A DNA stretch of 64,000 nucleotides from Jacaranda mimosifolia (GCA_018894105.1 CM032128.1:15233001-15297000), one strand, 5' to 3'; shown: positions 50,462 through 62,761, numbered from the stretch's first letter. The notes: generated from the sequence alone by a model not told the origin. Translations and numbers: made by a program.

Positions 50462-51903
50462 GGGCAAATGTCATAAATGGTCCATAAAGTTTTAGTTTAG
50501 AATCATTTTAGTCCTCAAACTTTAAAACTTCCTTTTTTAGTCCATAACGTTTGGATTTAGTTTCAATCTAGTCCCTAAGTCAACTTTCCGGCAACTTTTT
50601 AAGGGCAAAATTGTCAATTTATAGTTTTATATTTCACTTTAGTCCCTATATAAGGTTTTATGTTCCACTTTAGTCCTTGTATAAGATTTTGTGTTCCAAT
50701 TTAGTCCCTATGTTACTTTTTTTCTTTTTATAAATATATGTGCATGTGTGTATATATAATTGATACTAATATATTATTATTGACATTAGATAATATATTA
50801 TTGATATATTAATATCATTTGTGATACTATTATAATTAATAATATTAATTGTATGATTAGTGATATATTAAAAATAATAAAGATTATATTATAATAATTT
50901 TAATTATATTCATGATATATATTATTAATAATATTATAAATATTATTAATATAATAATTTATTATTATTATTATTATTATTATAATATTACTACTACTAC
51001 TAATAATACATAATACTAATAAATATTAAATTAATTTTATTATTATTAGTATAATTAATCATAAGAATAATAAGATTAATATTATCAATGATAATAATAG
51101 TATTATTTTGATAATATAATTATATAATATTATTAGTGTTATTATTGATATGGGGCAGCCCAACAGGTCCAGCCCAACGATACTCGACCAAGACAGTGAT
51201 GTGATGTCCAGTGGCCCAATCGTCGATAGGCTCGGCCTATCGACTGCAACTCAACCTCGGGTTTTGTTAGCCAGGGCACTGTATCGGCACCACCTCGTCG
51301 ACTGAATTCTGGTCGACCCGAACACGAGGCGTTCTCCCTTATTCGTCCAGTAAGATCTAACCCGGGTTGGATCATGCCTTATCGATCACCCGAGAAGATA
51401 TCATGCAGAAGTGACCATATCGACCATGGAGGTCGAGGAAAGGTAACAGCCCCTCAACCGTACTGAATGTTCCACCAGGCGGCGTGCCCCCGCATTAATG
51501 GCGCATGCCACCACAATATTATTAATTATAATAGTATCACAAATGATATTAATATACAATAATATATTATTTAATGTTAATAATAATATTAGTATCAATT
51601 ATATATATACACATGCACATATATTTATAAAAAAAAAGAAAAGAAAAAAAGTAACATAGGGACTAAATTAGAACATAAAATCTTATACAGGGACTAAAGT
51701 GGAACATAAAACCTTATATAAGGACTAAAGTGACATAAAACTATAAATTGACAATTTTGCCCTTAAAAAGTTGCCGGAAAGTTGACTTAGGGACTAGATT
51801 GAAACTAAATCCAAACGTTAGGGACTAAAAAAGGGAGTTTTAAAGTTTGAGGACTAAAGTGATTCTAAACTAAAACTTTAGGGACCATTTATGACATTTT
51901 CCC

Positions 51904-51904
<1 letters not shown>
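50461..51904. mobile_element. Foldback element with arms of about 390 bp
   Basis: The left arm (50461 to about 50853) and right arm (about 51516-51904) are inverted copies. The left end is AGGGCAAATGTCATAAATGG and the reverse complement of the right end is AGGGAAAATGTCATAAATGG. The arms contain repeated TTTAGTCC words and stay alignable inward to the AT-rich ATTATTAATTATAATAGTAT block. The element splits a TTA microsatellite. It has no transposase. The centre holds TAA-rich DNA and a GC-rich insert. It is best described as a non-autonomous, hairpin-forming DNA transposon; superfamily uncertain, possibly MULE-like. Confidence 0.85.
51146..51515. mobile_element. GC-rich LTR-like insert in the foldback element
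   Basis: It starts TGATATGGGGCAGCCC and ends GCCACCACA, in TG...CA form, and is far more GC-rich than its surroundings. It resembles a gypsy-type solo LTR, but the flanks (ATTAT left, ATATT right) do not form a perfect target duplication, so truncation or a different origin is possible. Confidence 0.5.

Positions 51905-51941
<37 letters not shown>
51905..51941. repeat. (TTA)n microsatellite, right of foldback element
   Basis: Same repeat type as at 50409-50460, beginning exactly at the element end. Confidence 0.95.
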
Positions 51942-52099
51942 GGGCATTGCAATTTAAATTGAGGATGCATAATTTTTTGGTTGATTATTATTTTTGATTG
52001 ATTTGGTTACACAATAACTAATGTTGGCAATATTGGATTGTTGCTTGCCTATGAAGAACAATTACCTTTTCCTTCAAGCTGCTTAAATTTTGTTGTTGT

Positions 52100-52545
52100 T
52101 GTTTTTTTTATTGGATGCTGATGTATTTCATTTTTATAAGTAGATGAGATAAATGCATGAATTCTAAATGTTGTTTGGTCTTGTTCGTTATTTAATGTAA
52201 TTTTTTATTGCAAATTTTTTGTTATTTTTGTTTTGTTAAATGCTAATGTATATCATTTTTTATAAGTAGATGGGATAAATGTTAGTATTCTAAATGTTAG
52301 TTTGGTTTTGTTAGTTATTTGATGTAATTATTTGTTGCAACTTTTTATTATATTTCTTTAATTGGATGTTGATGCATTTTATTTTTGTTAAGTAGATGGG
52401 ATTTTTTATTGCAAAGTTTTGTTATTTTTCTTTTGTTAAATGCTGATGTATTTCATTTTTTGTAAGTAGATGGAATAAATGTTAATATTCTAAATGTTAG
52501 TTTGGTTTTGTTGGTTATTTCATGTAATTATTTGTTGCAGGTGAT
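52100..52545. repeat. Tandem repeat, about 127 bp x 3.5
   Basis: Units anchored by TGCTGATG or TGCTAATG-like words at about 52116, 52241, 52369 and 52441, each followed by AAGTAGATGGGATAAATG-like and TTTGTTGCA-like blocks. The third unit is shortened to about 72 bp. The last unit ends in TTTGTTGCAG. Confidence 0.85.
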
Positions 52546-52554
52546 TGAGATCAA

Positions 52555-52830
52555 TTTAAGCCCTATTTCAGCTTGAAAGTAGTCTTAGTTTTAGCTTGAA
52601 ATTGAGTTCAAACTCTGACCAGCTTCACCTCAGTTTCAGGCTGAAATTGAGGTGTACGTTTAAGTTGAAATTGACCTGAAAAGAGTCACATTTTCAGCTC
52701 AGTGTGGTCATTTTCAGCTTGGTTAGTTTCAGCTTGAAATTGATATTCATTTTTCATTTCAAGCTAAATTTGGCCTGAGTTAGGGCCTTAAACTAAGGTA
52801 TAGTTCCAAATGTACCAACTTGAAATTGAC
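52555..52830. repeat. Cluster of TTTCAGCTTGAAATTGA-like motifs
   Basis: Roughly eight degenerate copies of a motif built on CAGCTTGAAATTGA occur in both direct and inverted form within about 275 bp. Nothing else is recognisable here. Confidence 0.75.
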
Positions 52831-53207
52831 ATAAGTTTGTTTTTCTACATCTTCACCTAATTATATGATCAATGCAGAAAATAGAGTACATATATCATCC
52901 TCTCATCCATCCTATTTTAAATCATTCTCTGTACGATTAATGGAAATGATAATGTATCATTTTAACTTTCTTTTATCTATATTTTCTTGTCATTATAAAA
53001 AGTTCTATACTAAAACTTCTACTTATAACTGCAAAAGAAAAACATAGCGCAATAGACAATTTTGGAGTCATTCATATGAAGAAACATACCAGAGTGTGTG
53101 TGAATGCTGCTGCAGTTGCAAATGAGCGTGTGAGTTCATGTTCTATAATAAAATGTCCCCTATATCTAAGTATACACTTATATATATTATGTTCGTGACA
53201 AGATGAA

Positions 53208-53609
53208 ATGAGAAGGAGGGATGAAGTACTACAAGAACGGCTGGAGGAAATTTCTAAAAGGGACATTATTAAAGAGTCATTGGGCACATGGACGGGATAT
53301 GAGAGAGGCATGGGCCATGGAGTTGTGTCATCTAAAGGTAGTGAGAAGATGAGACTTCAGGCTATACAACTTGAGGCAGTAAAGGAGAAGTTGAGCAAAG
53401 CTGAAAATGACTTACAAGGTGCAATAGATCTCAATAAAACTCAACAAGAAAAAATCCAAAGCTTTGATGAGCAATGCAAGAGTTATGAAGAGCAATACAA
53501 GAGCTATGAAGAGCAATGCCAAAAGAAAGGTGCAGAAATAGCAAGCCTTAAAAACGGTCAGACCGAGCTGAAGCAATTCATGGTGGCATTGCAATACAAA
53601 CTCACTTGA
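53208..53609 (+). CDS. Coiled-coil protein fragment resembling CACTA transposase C-terminus
   Basis: An open frame of 133 codons. Its start has RRRDEVLQERLEEISKRD followed by LGTWTGYERGMGHG, which resembles the G-Y-x-x-G-x-G-x-G segment of plant En/Spm-type transposase proteins. The rest is a Gln/Glu/Lys-rich coiled coil with three repeats of a C-K-S-Y-E-E-Q unit. An upstream stop at 53196 means this would be a last exon, not a whole gene. It lies 1.8 kb before a CACTA-like end. The alternative is an unrelated captured coiled-coil exon. Confidence 0.5.
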   Translation: MRRRDEVLQERLEEISKRDIIKESLGTWTGYERGMGHGVVSSKGSEKMRLQAIQLEAVKEKLSKAENDLQGAIDLNKTQQEKIQSFDEQCKSYEEQYKSYEEQCQKKGAEIASLKNGQTELKQFMVALQYKLT

Positions 53610-54639
53610 AGGTAAGTATGTGCTTATGATGCAATATGATTTTACTTGAATTTTGCGTATATGGAATTTTGTGATATATGATATTCAAAACTAAGAACAA
53701 CAAATTTAGAGTTATTAACATTGAGGCCTCATATTGTTGTTTTATTTGATTGTTTGTCAGCTGCCATGTGTAGAATAATTAATTGAGCTGAGTTAAGTTA
53801 TAAGAATTATAATTTCTTGAATTTTACCATGCTTTATTTCAACATGCAAGTTCATATTTTATACATGCACACATTTAATCTTTTCATATATATAAATAAT
53901 TGGGAAAATTTTTAGTTTGGAGATTATTGCGAGTTTTTCCAGTTAAATTCTTGTTATTAGAAAAAAAATTTTTTGAACTCATTTGGTAGTGCAGCTGAAA
54001 AATTAAATGAAATGCGTTTTTGTTTTCAACACTATCTTCTAAAATATTTTGTGCAGTTTATGTTGGATAAGAGATGGTATCATACAAGTATTTTATTGCA
54101 ACTTCCTCCCATAAATTGTGCTATTATTTTGTGAAACTTTGATATTACCAACTTATCTAATCTAAGAAAAGATAGATGTGTAGTGACTAGTTAAACATAT
54201 GTAACATCTAACTTGGTATTCATCACGTTTATAGTGTGTTGTGGAATCATTTTTGGCAGATTGTTAGAAGCCGACATTTTTTTGATGATGTTGACGAGAA
54301 TTAGGGAATATGTTTTGAAGATCTGTTTTGTTATTTGAGCGATAACAATTTTTGAAAACTTGACACTTTTGTTTGATTGGTATACCTATTTGGTTATCAT
54401 GGTTTTAGGTGGTAATTTGAATTTGGGATTGATGTTTTGAAATTATATTTATGTCTATGGATAGATAGATGTGGTTGGTGTTATATTTATGGATGGATGG
54501 ATGGATGTGCTTACTCTTTTGTTTATTGAAGGAATGGCTATATATATTTTTATATTTAGGATGTTGGTATACTTCAAATGTGAACTTCTTTAGCAATTTC
54601 ATGTTCAAATTGAGCTACTAAATAGGAAAAAATAAACAC
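53610..54639. other. AT-rich sequence between the coiled-coil frame and the CACTA-like end
   Basis: No coding signature. ATGGATGGATGG-like repeats occur near 54490. Confidence 0.5.
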
Positions 54640-55402
54640 CTTTTATAACGAAAGTAGTATTGTCACAAAAATAATTTATGGATAACGAAACTTATTTGTC
54701 ACTTTTCTTAATCGTAACAAATCCTAATTTGTTGTATTTGTAATGAATTATTTTACTTATCCGTAATGAACTATTTACTAATTCGTAACAAATACTTATT
54801 TACTCTAAATCAAGACATTAATTATTTGTGACCAATACATTGCTTACTTGTAACAAAATATTAAAAACTTATAAGTCAAAGGTAATAAAACATTTAGTTA
54901 TTTATACTAAATGTAACAAAACTCTTAATTTCTTTTGTAACAAAATTGTTAGTTATGTATTCTATTAGTAATGAGATGCTTATCTTTGAATTCAAATAGT
55001 ATTTAACTAGTCATAACCAAATATTTTGTTACATAAACAATTTGTAACGATACTAAACTAAATAAATAATATGATTATAATATGCATTAGTAACGAATAA
55101 ATAAAACGTGATAAAACTACCAATGCTTTGGTAACTAAATATTTCGTTGCGCTATAGAAATCTATTGTAACAAGCACTATTTTGTTACTAATACCATAAT
55201 TTTGGTAACAACAAATTTCGTCGCCATAATGTCATCATTTGTAGTGAACCAAAAAGTTTGTTACAAATACTTTTAATGACGGGCTTTAACACACAAAATT
55301 TCAACAATGACTGGATTTACTGTTACCAATAACATAAGGTAACAAATTTACTTGTTAACAAAACGAAATTTGTCGTTACTAAAAGTGTAATTTATTGTAG
55401 TG
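54640..55402. mobile_element. CACTA-like terminal region with dense GTAACAAA/TTTGTTAC words
   Basis: Over about 760 bp, variants of GTAACAAA and TTTGTTAC occur again and again on both strands, as in subterminal repeat arrays. The block ends ATTTATTGTAGTG at 55402, the reverse complement of CACTACAATAAAT, the terminal CACTA signature. A second GTAGTG occurs at about 55240-55245. Confidence 0.6.
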
Positions 55403-55539
55403 GCTGTTCTAGGCATTCATCATAAAAAGTGTTGTATGGGTATTGGGTATTCTAGAATGAGGGGGAATGTTTAAGCCTTTGTTAAGTGTTCATTAGATGA
55501 AGTTGAATTAATTATTATCCTTACTTAGCAGGTTATTCA

Positions 55540-56602
55540 AGCTAGCCTTGGGAGATCATTGATAAGATGAATGCAGAGCATAATGAGTGCCTAAACTTAT
55601 ATGTATTATATAATTTTTTTTTAAAACCTAGAAGGATATATGCTATGTAATCTATTGGAAACCTTTTTATTTTACACTACACTATATAAGTATTCCACTG
55701 CGCGTAAAGAGAAAAAAAATTCTTGTTTTATTTCTAGATGAAAGAAAACATTTGCTTTTATTATTATTTTTTATGCTTATAGACTAGCAATTAAATTCGA
55801 TAATCAACTGAGGACTAGATTTACTGTTACTGCTACTGTTATTGTTAGTTGGATTCAATTTGTTCTAGGTGCGCGAGGGACTTCATCGGGCAACAACGAG
55901 CTTTCCGGTTGAACCTCAAGCCCTATGGCCTAATCCCCCCAGCGTACAATGGAAACCATTTGTGGCTGAGGTAGGTTATAAGATTTCTCAAGGACCCAGT
56001 CTCGAGCATCGTTTTGATAAGATCGCACCTTTCCCGGAGTGATAAGGGACTATTACGGTTGGAGTCATAAGGTTGACTGGCTACAAAAAACACTATATGA
56101 TCATCGCATTTAATTTGTTGTTCTATAAAAATGTTCACTAAAATGTTGTTCATTGTAACTTGACCATTTATTGCTTTTCGCTGATATTCTTCTCGAATTT
56201 TTTATTGAATTAATTAGGTCGAATTCATGAACTCACCTTGCACACACTTGGTATTCATTGAGTCTTTTACTCACTCTATATGTCTTTTTTTTTAATTTCC
56301 TTCCGGCAGACCAAGATCCTAGCGCTAGTGTGAGGTGGTGGAACCTGATTATGATGAGAATCAAGACTGAAGACTTAGTTTGAAACTTGCAGTAGATTAG
56401 TTTTTTTCTTAGTAGTTTTATTATTTTATGGATTAGTTGAGGTTAAGTATTGACACTTTAAGTCTTTGTGTTATAAGACTAGCTTGGATTAGTTTGAGTT
56501 CTTTTGCCTAACTTTATGATTTTAGACTGTTAATATCATTTATTTGGAATTGAGTTTCACGCTTCAATACTAGAATACATGGTTAAATTTTGGAGCGTGA
56601 TA
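55540..56602 (+). repeat. gypsy LTR fragment, + orientation
   Basis: Aligns with the reverse complement of 60271 to about 61095. Shared blocks include ATTTCTAGATGAAAGAAAACAT and a terminus reading TTTTGGAGCGTGATA (TTTTGGGGTGTGACA in the other copy). It abuts the 3' LTR of the antisense gypsy element, in the opposite orientation. Confidence 0.8.
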
Positions 56603-56615
56603 GGCTTCGTATTAG

Positions 56616-57534
56616 AAGAAACATTGAATAATCCCTTAATTAACTATTCATCAATATAAATAAAGGCCCCACCATTATCAACTCTAGCAAGGACCCACTT
56701 GGACAATTCACTCCTCGGAAAAGTGATATCTTTTTTTGAAACTTTCATGAAGGCAACAAAGAATTCTCGGATGGAAATATTACATGTAAAAAAAGAAAAA
56801 AAAAAAAGCCTGCTAACCGTGACATGCTAACTGTGACCTTCAACGGAAATCACGTGTAGTACCTTGGAAAAATTTAATTGCACGGTCGGTTTCTTCCCTT
56901 TCTCTTTCTCCCGCCATTTCTTTTTTTATTCTTTCTCCAATTATAGCAAGTAACAACAATATTAGTATATGCTATTTACGCCAAATCAAGCTGATTTTAG
57001 ATTCATACCAAGTGGAAATTGATTACCTAAATTTTTTCTGTCTCTTTTTTTCTTCCTGCCACAACCGTCATACTCTTCTATCCTTCTTCCTTTTTTCTTT
57101 TCTTTCTTCTTCTTTTCTTTTTTTTTTTCCTAATATGATTAGGGTTTTTATGTAGAAGAGTATATATATAAATGAGGGAAGTGTTTAATTTAAAAAGGAC
57201 TCTTATTATTTTCCTTTTAGGACTAGGACAATCCTACTATATTTCTTGTATCTTTATTATTAATTCCTAAAACTCAATAATTCACATTCTAGTATTAATA
57301 TAATATTAGTTCAAGTATATTTATGGCATATACTCCCCAAAATATGGAATATTTATAAGACAAAATAATAGTTATTATTGTTAACCATTATATAACTTAA
57401 TGATAATTTTTTTATAATTTCTAACAAAATATATTTTATGCCTTACCATAACTTTAATTGATATTCTAAATAAAGTAAAAAAAAATAAAGTATGATAATT
57501 AATTAAATTTGAAATAAAATTCTAGGGTATTACA
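56616..57534 (-). repeat. gypsy 3' LTR, incomplete
   Basis: Starts TGTAATACCC at 57534 on the - strand. Aligns with 63110 down to about 62190 of the other LTR. Its remaining part is missing, replaced by the inverted fragment at 55540-56602. Confidence 0.8.
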
Positions 57535-57683
57535 TCCCATCACCCTTAAAGGAATTTGGTCCTCAAATTCTAACTTGAGTTAGGGGAGAGTTTTAGGTAA
57601 TATTTTTGTATTTCCTCCTTGCTTTTGAACATCACCTCCTTTAAATTATGGTTCCTCTAGAGAATCTTTAACAACAGGGTCTC

Positions 57684-59480
57684 TCAATGCGTAACTTTTG
57701 CATTTTGCGATCTAGAATTTGGACTGATCTCTTCATCCATCAAATCTTTTTGCAACGATAATTTCTCATACTGAAATATATGTGAGAGGTCTACGTAAAA
57801 CTCCTTTAGTTGTGTGGAATACAATAGTACCGTATAATGTTTAGTGGCAGACGAATTCGATAAGCTACTGTTTCCGAAAGTACCATAACCCAACACTAAA
57901 TTACAAATATCTTTTTCTATCATTTGCTTAGCTATAAGTCATGAATTGGATAGTTTGCTCCTATAGATCCAATTTTCTTGAGGCATAAGCTATATTATCT
58001 TATCATTTTACATGAGAATATTTTCCAAGCCTTCTTTAGATGCATCGGTATATACCACAAGGTTCTCAGTATCATCGGGTAGGTCTAGTATTGTTGCCAA
58101 AATTAATCTTTTCTTAAGCTTTTGAAAACTAAGCTCATATTCAGTCCACTTAATGACGTCTTTTTCTAAGTTAACCTAGATAACAAGGCTGCTATTTTTG
58201 AGAAATATTGTACCAAACCTCTTGTAATAACCTGCCAATCCCAAGAAATGTCTCACCTTAGTCACCATTTCTGGCCTCTCCATTCTAGTATCATTTCAAT
58301 TTTAGATAAACCAATTGAGATCCCTTCCCTAGAAATGACATTACCCGAAAAGGTTGCCCTATCAAACTAGATATGTTCTCGAAGAGTCTACAATACTATC
58401 CTCAAGTGTTCATCGTAAGCCTTTTCATTCTTTGAATAGACTAAAGCATCATCAATGAAAAATAACTATGAGTTGATCTAAATATAGCTTAAATACACGC
58501 ATTAAATCCATAAATGCAATAGTGCATTAGTGAACCCAAATGGTATTACCGCAAACTCAAAATGACCACATCAAAACTTTAATCCTATCTTTAATCCTAT
58601 CTTAGATATATCCTCATCTCTAATCTTTAGCTGATAGTACCCTTGTCTATGATCTATTTTAGAATAAGCTCCATATCCTTGCAATTGATCAAAGTGTCCC
58701 TCTATTTCGAGCAAGGGTTATTCATTCTTAATCATAACATTATTCGAGCCCAACAGTCCTTGCATATCCTCAAAGTCCCATACTTCGTCTTTACTAAGAA
58801 GCACTAAGGTTCCCAAGGTGATGAACTTGGCCAAATAAACTTACTTTCAATTAGCTTATGCAACTGTACCTTAAATTCCACTTGTGCCATCATATATAAT
58901 GCCTTAGATATTGGGGTTTGTTCTTGAAAGAACCTCAGTAGGAAATTTCTTTTCACGATCTTAGTGTAGCAAAATGAGTTCCCCAGGAATAGCTCAGAAA
59001 AATTTACGACCATTAGTACTCGATTGGTCTTAACATTATCCTTTTGTTTATTAATCAAGTAGACTAAGTATCCTTCTCAACCCTTCTAATTTGCCCCTTT
59101 CTTGCTTGAGTTGTTAAAATCAATGTCATTCTGCTTGGTTTTTGTTCCCAATCAGCACTATTATTGGTTTCCCGGGCTCTCACAAACTAACTATTTTAGA
59201 ACGACGACCAAGCCATGCACGGTACTTAGATCACCAATCCATCCCCAAGCTAACATCATAGCCTTCTATAGGCAATAAGATTAAGTTTGTAGGGAAATCT
59301 CTACCACCTATATGTTTGCCACAAGTTTTACAAAACCAACTCGTCAGTATGCTCGAACCCATGGGAGTATTCACTTCCAAGTCATATGATAATTCATCCT
59401 ACATTAAGATTCCTCATGTCTAGTGTATCCATTCTAATTAAATATTATGTCGCATTTTCTAGCATTGACTGATTCTGAGG
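57684..59480 (-). pseudogene. gypsy protease, reverse transcriptase and RNase H remnant
   Basis: Protease-like segment at about 59400-59200 (DVSLGMDW near its end). RT begins near 58920 with QTPISKALYMMAQVE, continues through SKIDHRQGYYQLKIRDED near 58620, and has the catalytic FIDDALVYS at about 58460-58433. RNase H-like segments follow to 57684. The pieces lie in different frames with stops. Confidence 0.85.
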
Positions 59481-60253
59481 CTCCAACTGGTATGAATTTA
59501 TCTAAGATTTTCTTGTTCATTCTCGAATTGATTTCATGAAGCATTAACTGGGGGTCTTCCATGACAAACTCCATGTTTGGGATCTATATTAGAATAATGC
59601 GATCTCTATCACTAAATTTATAACTAATGAAATGTAAAATGAAAATAAGTGCCTAATTTCAAAGGAATCTTGCTCTACACACTGATATATACGTTCAATT
59701 AATTAATTAATTAAATTTTTTATGTCAGTCTAGAGTTTCTCATTTTATCTATTAATAATTTTTTTTAGCATACAATAGTAGCTTGCAACTAGAAGTGTAT
59801 CATTCACTTCATCTAACCCTAATTGTAAAACATGACACACCTCAATAATGTACTAATTTAGGTGTATTTTGACTTACCATCTTACTATACAAAACCAACA
59901 TAATCCTAGGTTACTAATGAGAAAGAAAAAAAATATCAAAGTACTCTAAACAGTTGATTTAAAGGAAGATAGCTAAGGATTCACAATTCATAAGGGGAGA
60001 AAAACTATTAAATCCTAGAGTGTTTTCAATTTAAGTCTCACAGTGTATCATGAATCATATCATCAAGTACCAAAATATTTAATCATATCAATTGGCTCAC
60101 CTAATAACACTCATTTACAACCTCGATATCCTATGAAGTTTGATCAATCTCTTTAGTGCTTAAACCTAAACACGCAAATTAGTTTTCAAGAGTTTTAAGC
60201 CCAATTTTTACAGTATGAGGATCATATCCCAATATAGCTTAAGTTTAAAACCT

Positions 60254-60267
60254 AGGCTCTGATAGCA
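60254..60267 (-). other. Primer-binding site, tRNA-iMet type
   Basis: On the - strand GTGCTATCAGAGCC, one base different from the usual TGGTATCAGAGC core, located three bases inside the LTR end. Confidence 0.75.
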
Positions 60268-60270
60268 CTC

Positions 60271-62728
60271 TGTCACACCCCAAAATCAATTCATACATTC
60301 TAGTATCAAAGCGTGAAATTCAAACCTAATAAACAATATTATTTGTCCAAAACATAAAGATAGACTAAAGAACTCCCAATACTCAAAATAATTCAAGCTA
60401 ATCTTATAACACAGAGACTCGAAGTACCAATACTTAACCAAAACTAAAGCAAAATAAAATCCATAATAAATAAAATAGAGCCAATAAGCTAAGAAGAATT
60501 AAACTAGTCTATTGCAAAGATCCAAACTAAGACTTCAATCATAATTCTCATCATAAGCACCTCCTCACTAGGGTTAGGATCTAGGTCTGCCAGAAGAAAA
60601 TTAAAGAAAAATATAGAGTGTAAGTAAAAGACTAAGTGAATGCCAAGTGTGTGCAAGGTGAGTTCATGAATTGAACATGAATAATTCAGTAAAAATATTC
60701 AAGAAGAATATCAGTAGAAAGCAATAAACCGTCAAGTAGTAATGAAACAAGATTTTAGTAAATATTTTCATAGATTAACAAATTAAATGCGATGATCACA
60801 TAATAGCAATAACAGTAAATTCAGTCAACAGTTTATCATCAAATTTAACTGCTAGTCTAGAAGCAGAAAAAAAATATCATAAAAGCATATGTTTTCTTTC
60901 ATCTAGAAATAAATATAAAAAAAATATTTTTTTGTGCGCAGTGATATACATATATAGTGCAGTGTAAATTGAAAACATGTTACGAGCAAGTTATATTATA
61001 ACATATATCCTTCTGGATTTTGAAACATAATATTATATAGTATTTATAGGTTTAAGCACTCATAGTACTTATCGATTGAGTCAAAAGTCGATTTTATTGT
61101 TTCACGTCCTTGACCACCTACTGGCACAATTGTAACATTCAACTAAATTAATATCCAATCTATAGAACCACAATTGCACTCTAACATATACATACATTTA
61201 AGGACAAAACTCCTTTCTGAGACTATTAAATCTAAATTTGTCAATAAAGCTAATCCTAAAGATACTCAATTGGTTTGATTTGTTCACTTCTTATTTACAT
61301 AATAATCTCCAAGTCCATATTTTTTATTAGTCGTAATTTGAGACATTTTAACTAGTTTAATAAAAGAAATTCTCATTTATTAACATGTACCATATTATCA
61401 AGTAGTACATACATGTTTATAGTTTCTCTCAGTCAAACTTGCACTATGGTACAACTAAAATCAAATAATAGCTATACTAAATAATTGCCACATAAGCCAC
61501 GTTATTCTCGAATTTGGTCCTAAATGAGTTGAAGCTTAATTGCTTATTTTCAATCTATTTAGAAAATTAAACTTAGCTAAAACTTAATAAGAGCAGTAAG
61601 CATACAATAATCATTCTCGTACACTAATCCCATTCAAAACTATTTAGCATGACACCTAATGATAGAAAATTGTAATTTGTAAATAATGATTTGCATGCCG
61701 TTATCCTATAGTTGCCAAAATGAGTATCATGATCCTTCCCTAAATTTAAACTATTGGCTACACATTACAAGAAACATTGAATAATCTCTTAATTAAATTT
61801 TCATCAATATAAATAAAGGCCCCACCATTATCAAGTCTAGCATGGACCCACTTAGACAATCCCCTCCTCGGCAAAGTGATATCTTTCTGTGAAACTTTCA
61901 TGAAGGCGACAAGGAATTCTTGGACGATAATATTATATGTAAAGAAAGGGAAAAAAAAGCCTGCTAACTATTGGCTACACATTACAAGAAACATTGAATA
62001 ATCTCTTAATTAAATTTTCATCAATATAAATAAAGGCCCCACCATTATCAAGTCTAGCATGGACCCACTTAGACAATCCCCTCCTCGGCAAAGTGATATC
62101 TTTCTGTGAAACTTTCATGAAGGCGACAAGGAATTCTTGGACGATAATATTATATGTAAAGAAAGGGAAAAAAAAGCCTGCTAACTATTGGATACACATT
62201 ACAAGAAACATTGAATAATCTCTTAATTAAATTTCCATCAATATAAATAAAGGCCCCACCATTATCAAGTCTAGCATGGACCCACTTAGACAATCCACTC
62301 CTCGGCAAAGTGATATCTTTCTGTGAAACTTTCATGAAGGCGACAAGGAATTCTTGGACGATAATATTATATGTAAAGAAAGGGAAAAAAAAGCCTGCTA
62401 ACCGTAACCTTCAATAGAAATCACATGTAGTACCTTGGCAAAATTTAACGGCACTGTCGGTTTCTTCCCTCTTTCTTTCTTCCGCCGTTTCTTTTTATTT
62501 ACCCTCTAATTACAGAAAGTAACAACAGTATTACCATATGCTATTTACACCAAATCAAGCTAATTTCAGAGTCGTACTAAGAGGAAATTGATTACCTAAA
62601 TTTTTTCTTTTTCCTTTTTTCTTCTTATCGCAGCCGCTGTACTCTTCTATCCTTCTTCCTTTTTCTTTTCTTTCTTCTTCTTTTATTTTTTTTATTCCTA
62701 ATATGATTAGGGTTTTTATGTAGAAGAG

Positions 62729-62761
<33 letters not shown>

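Noticed and set aside
52550..52590. Possible next DEGP7 exon (acceptor TTGTTGCAG followed by V-I)
   Set aside because: Only two residues fit the expected continuation after NGE; the following codons do not resemble DEGP7.
55923..56153. 76-codon frame on the - strand
   Set aside because: It is antisense to an LTR fragment whose copy at 60.7 kb does not preserve the frame.
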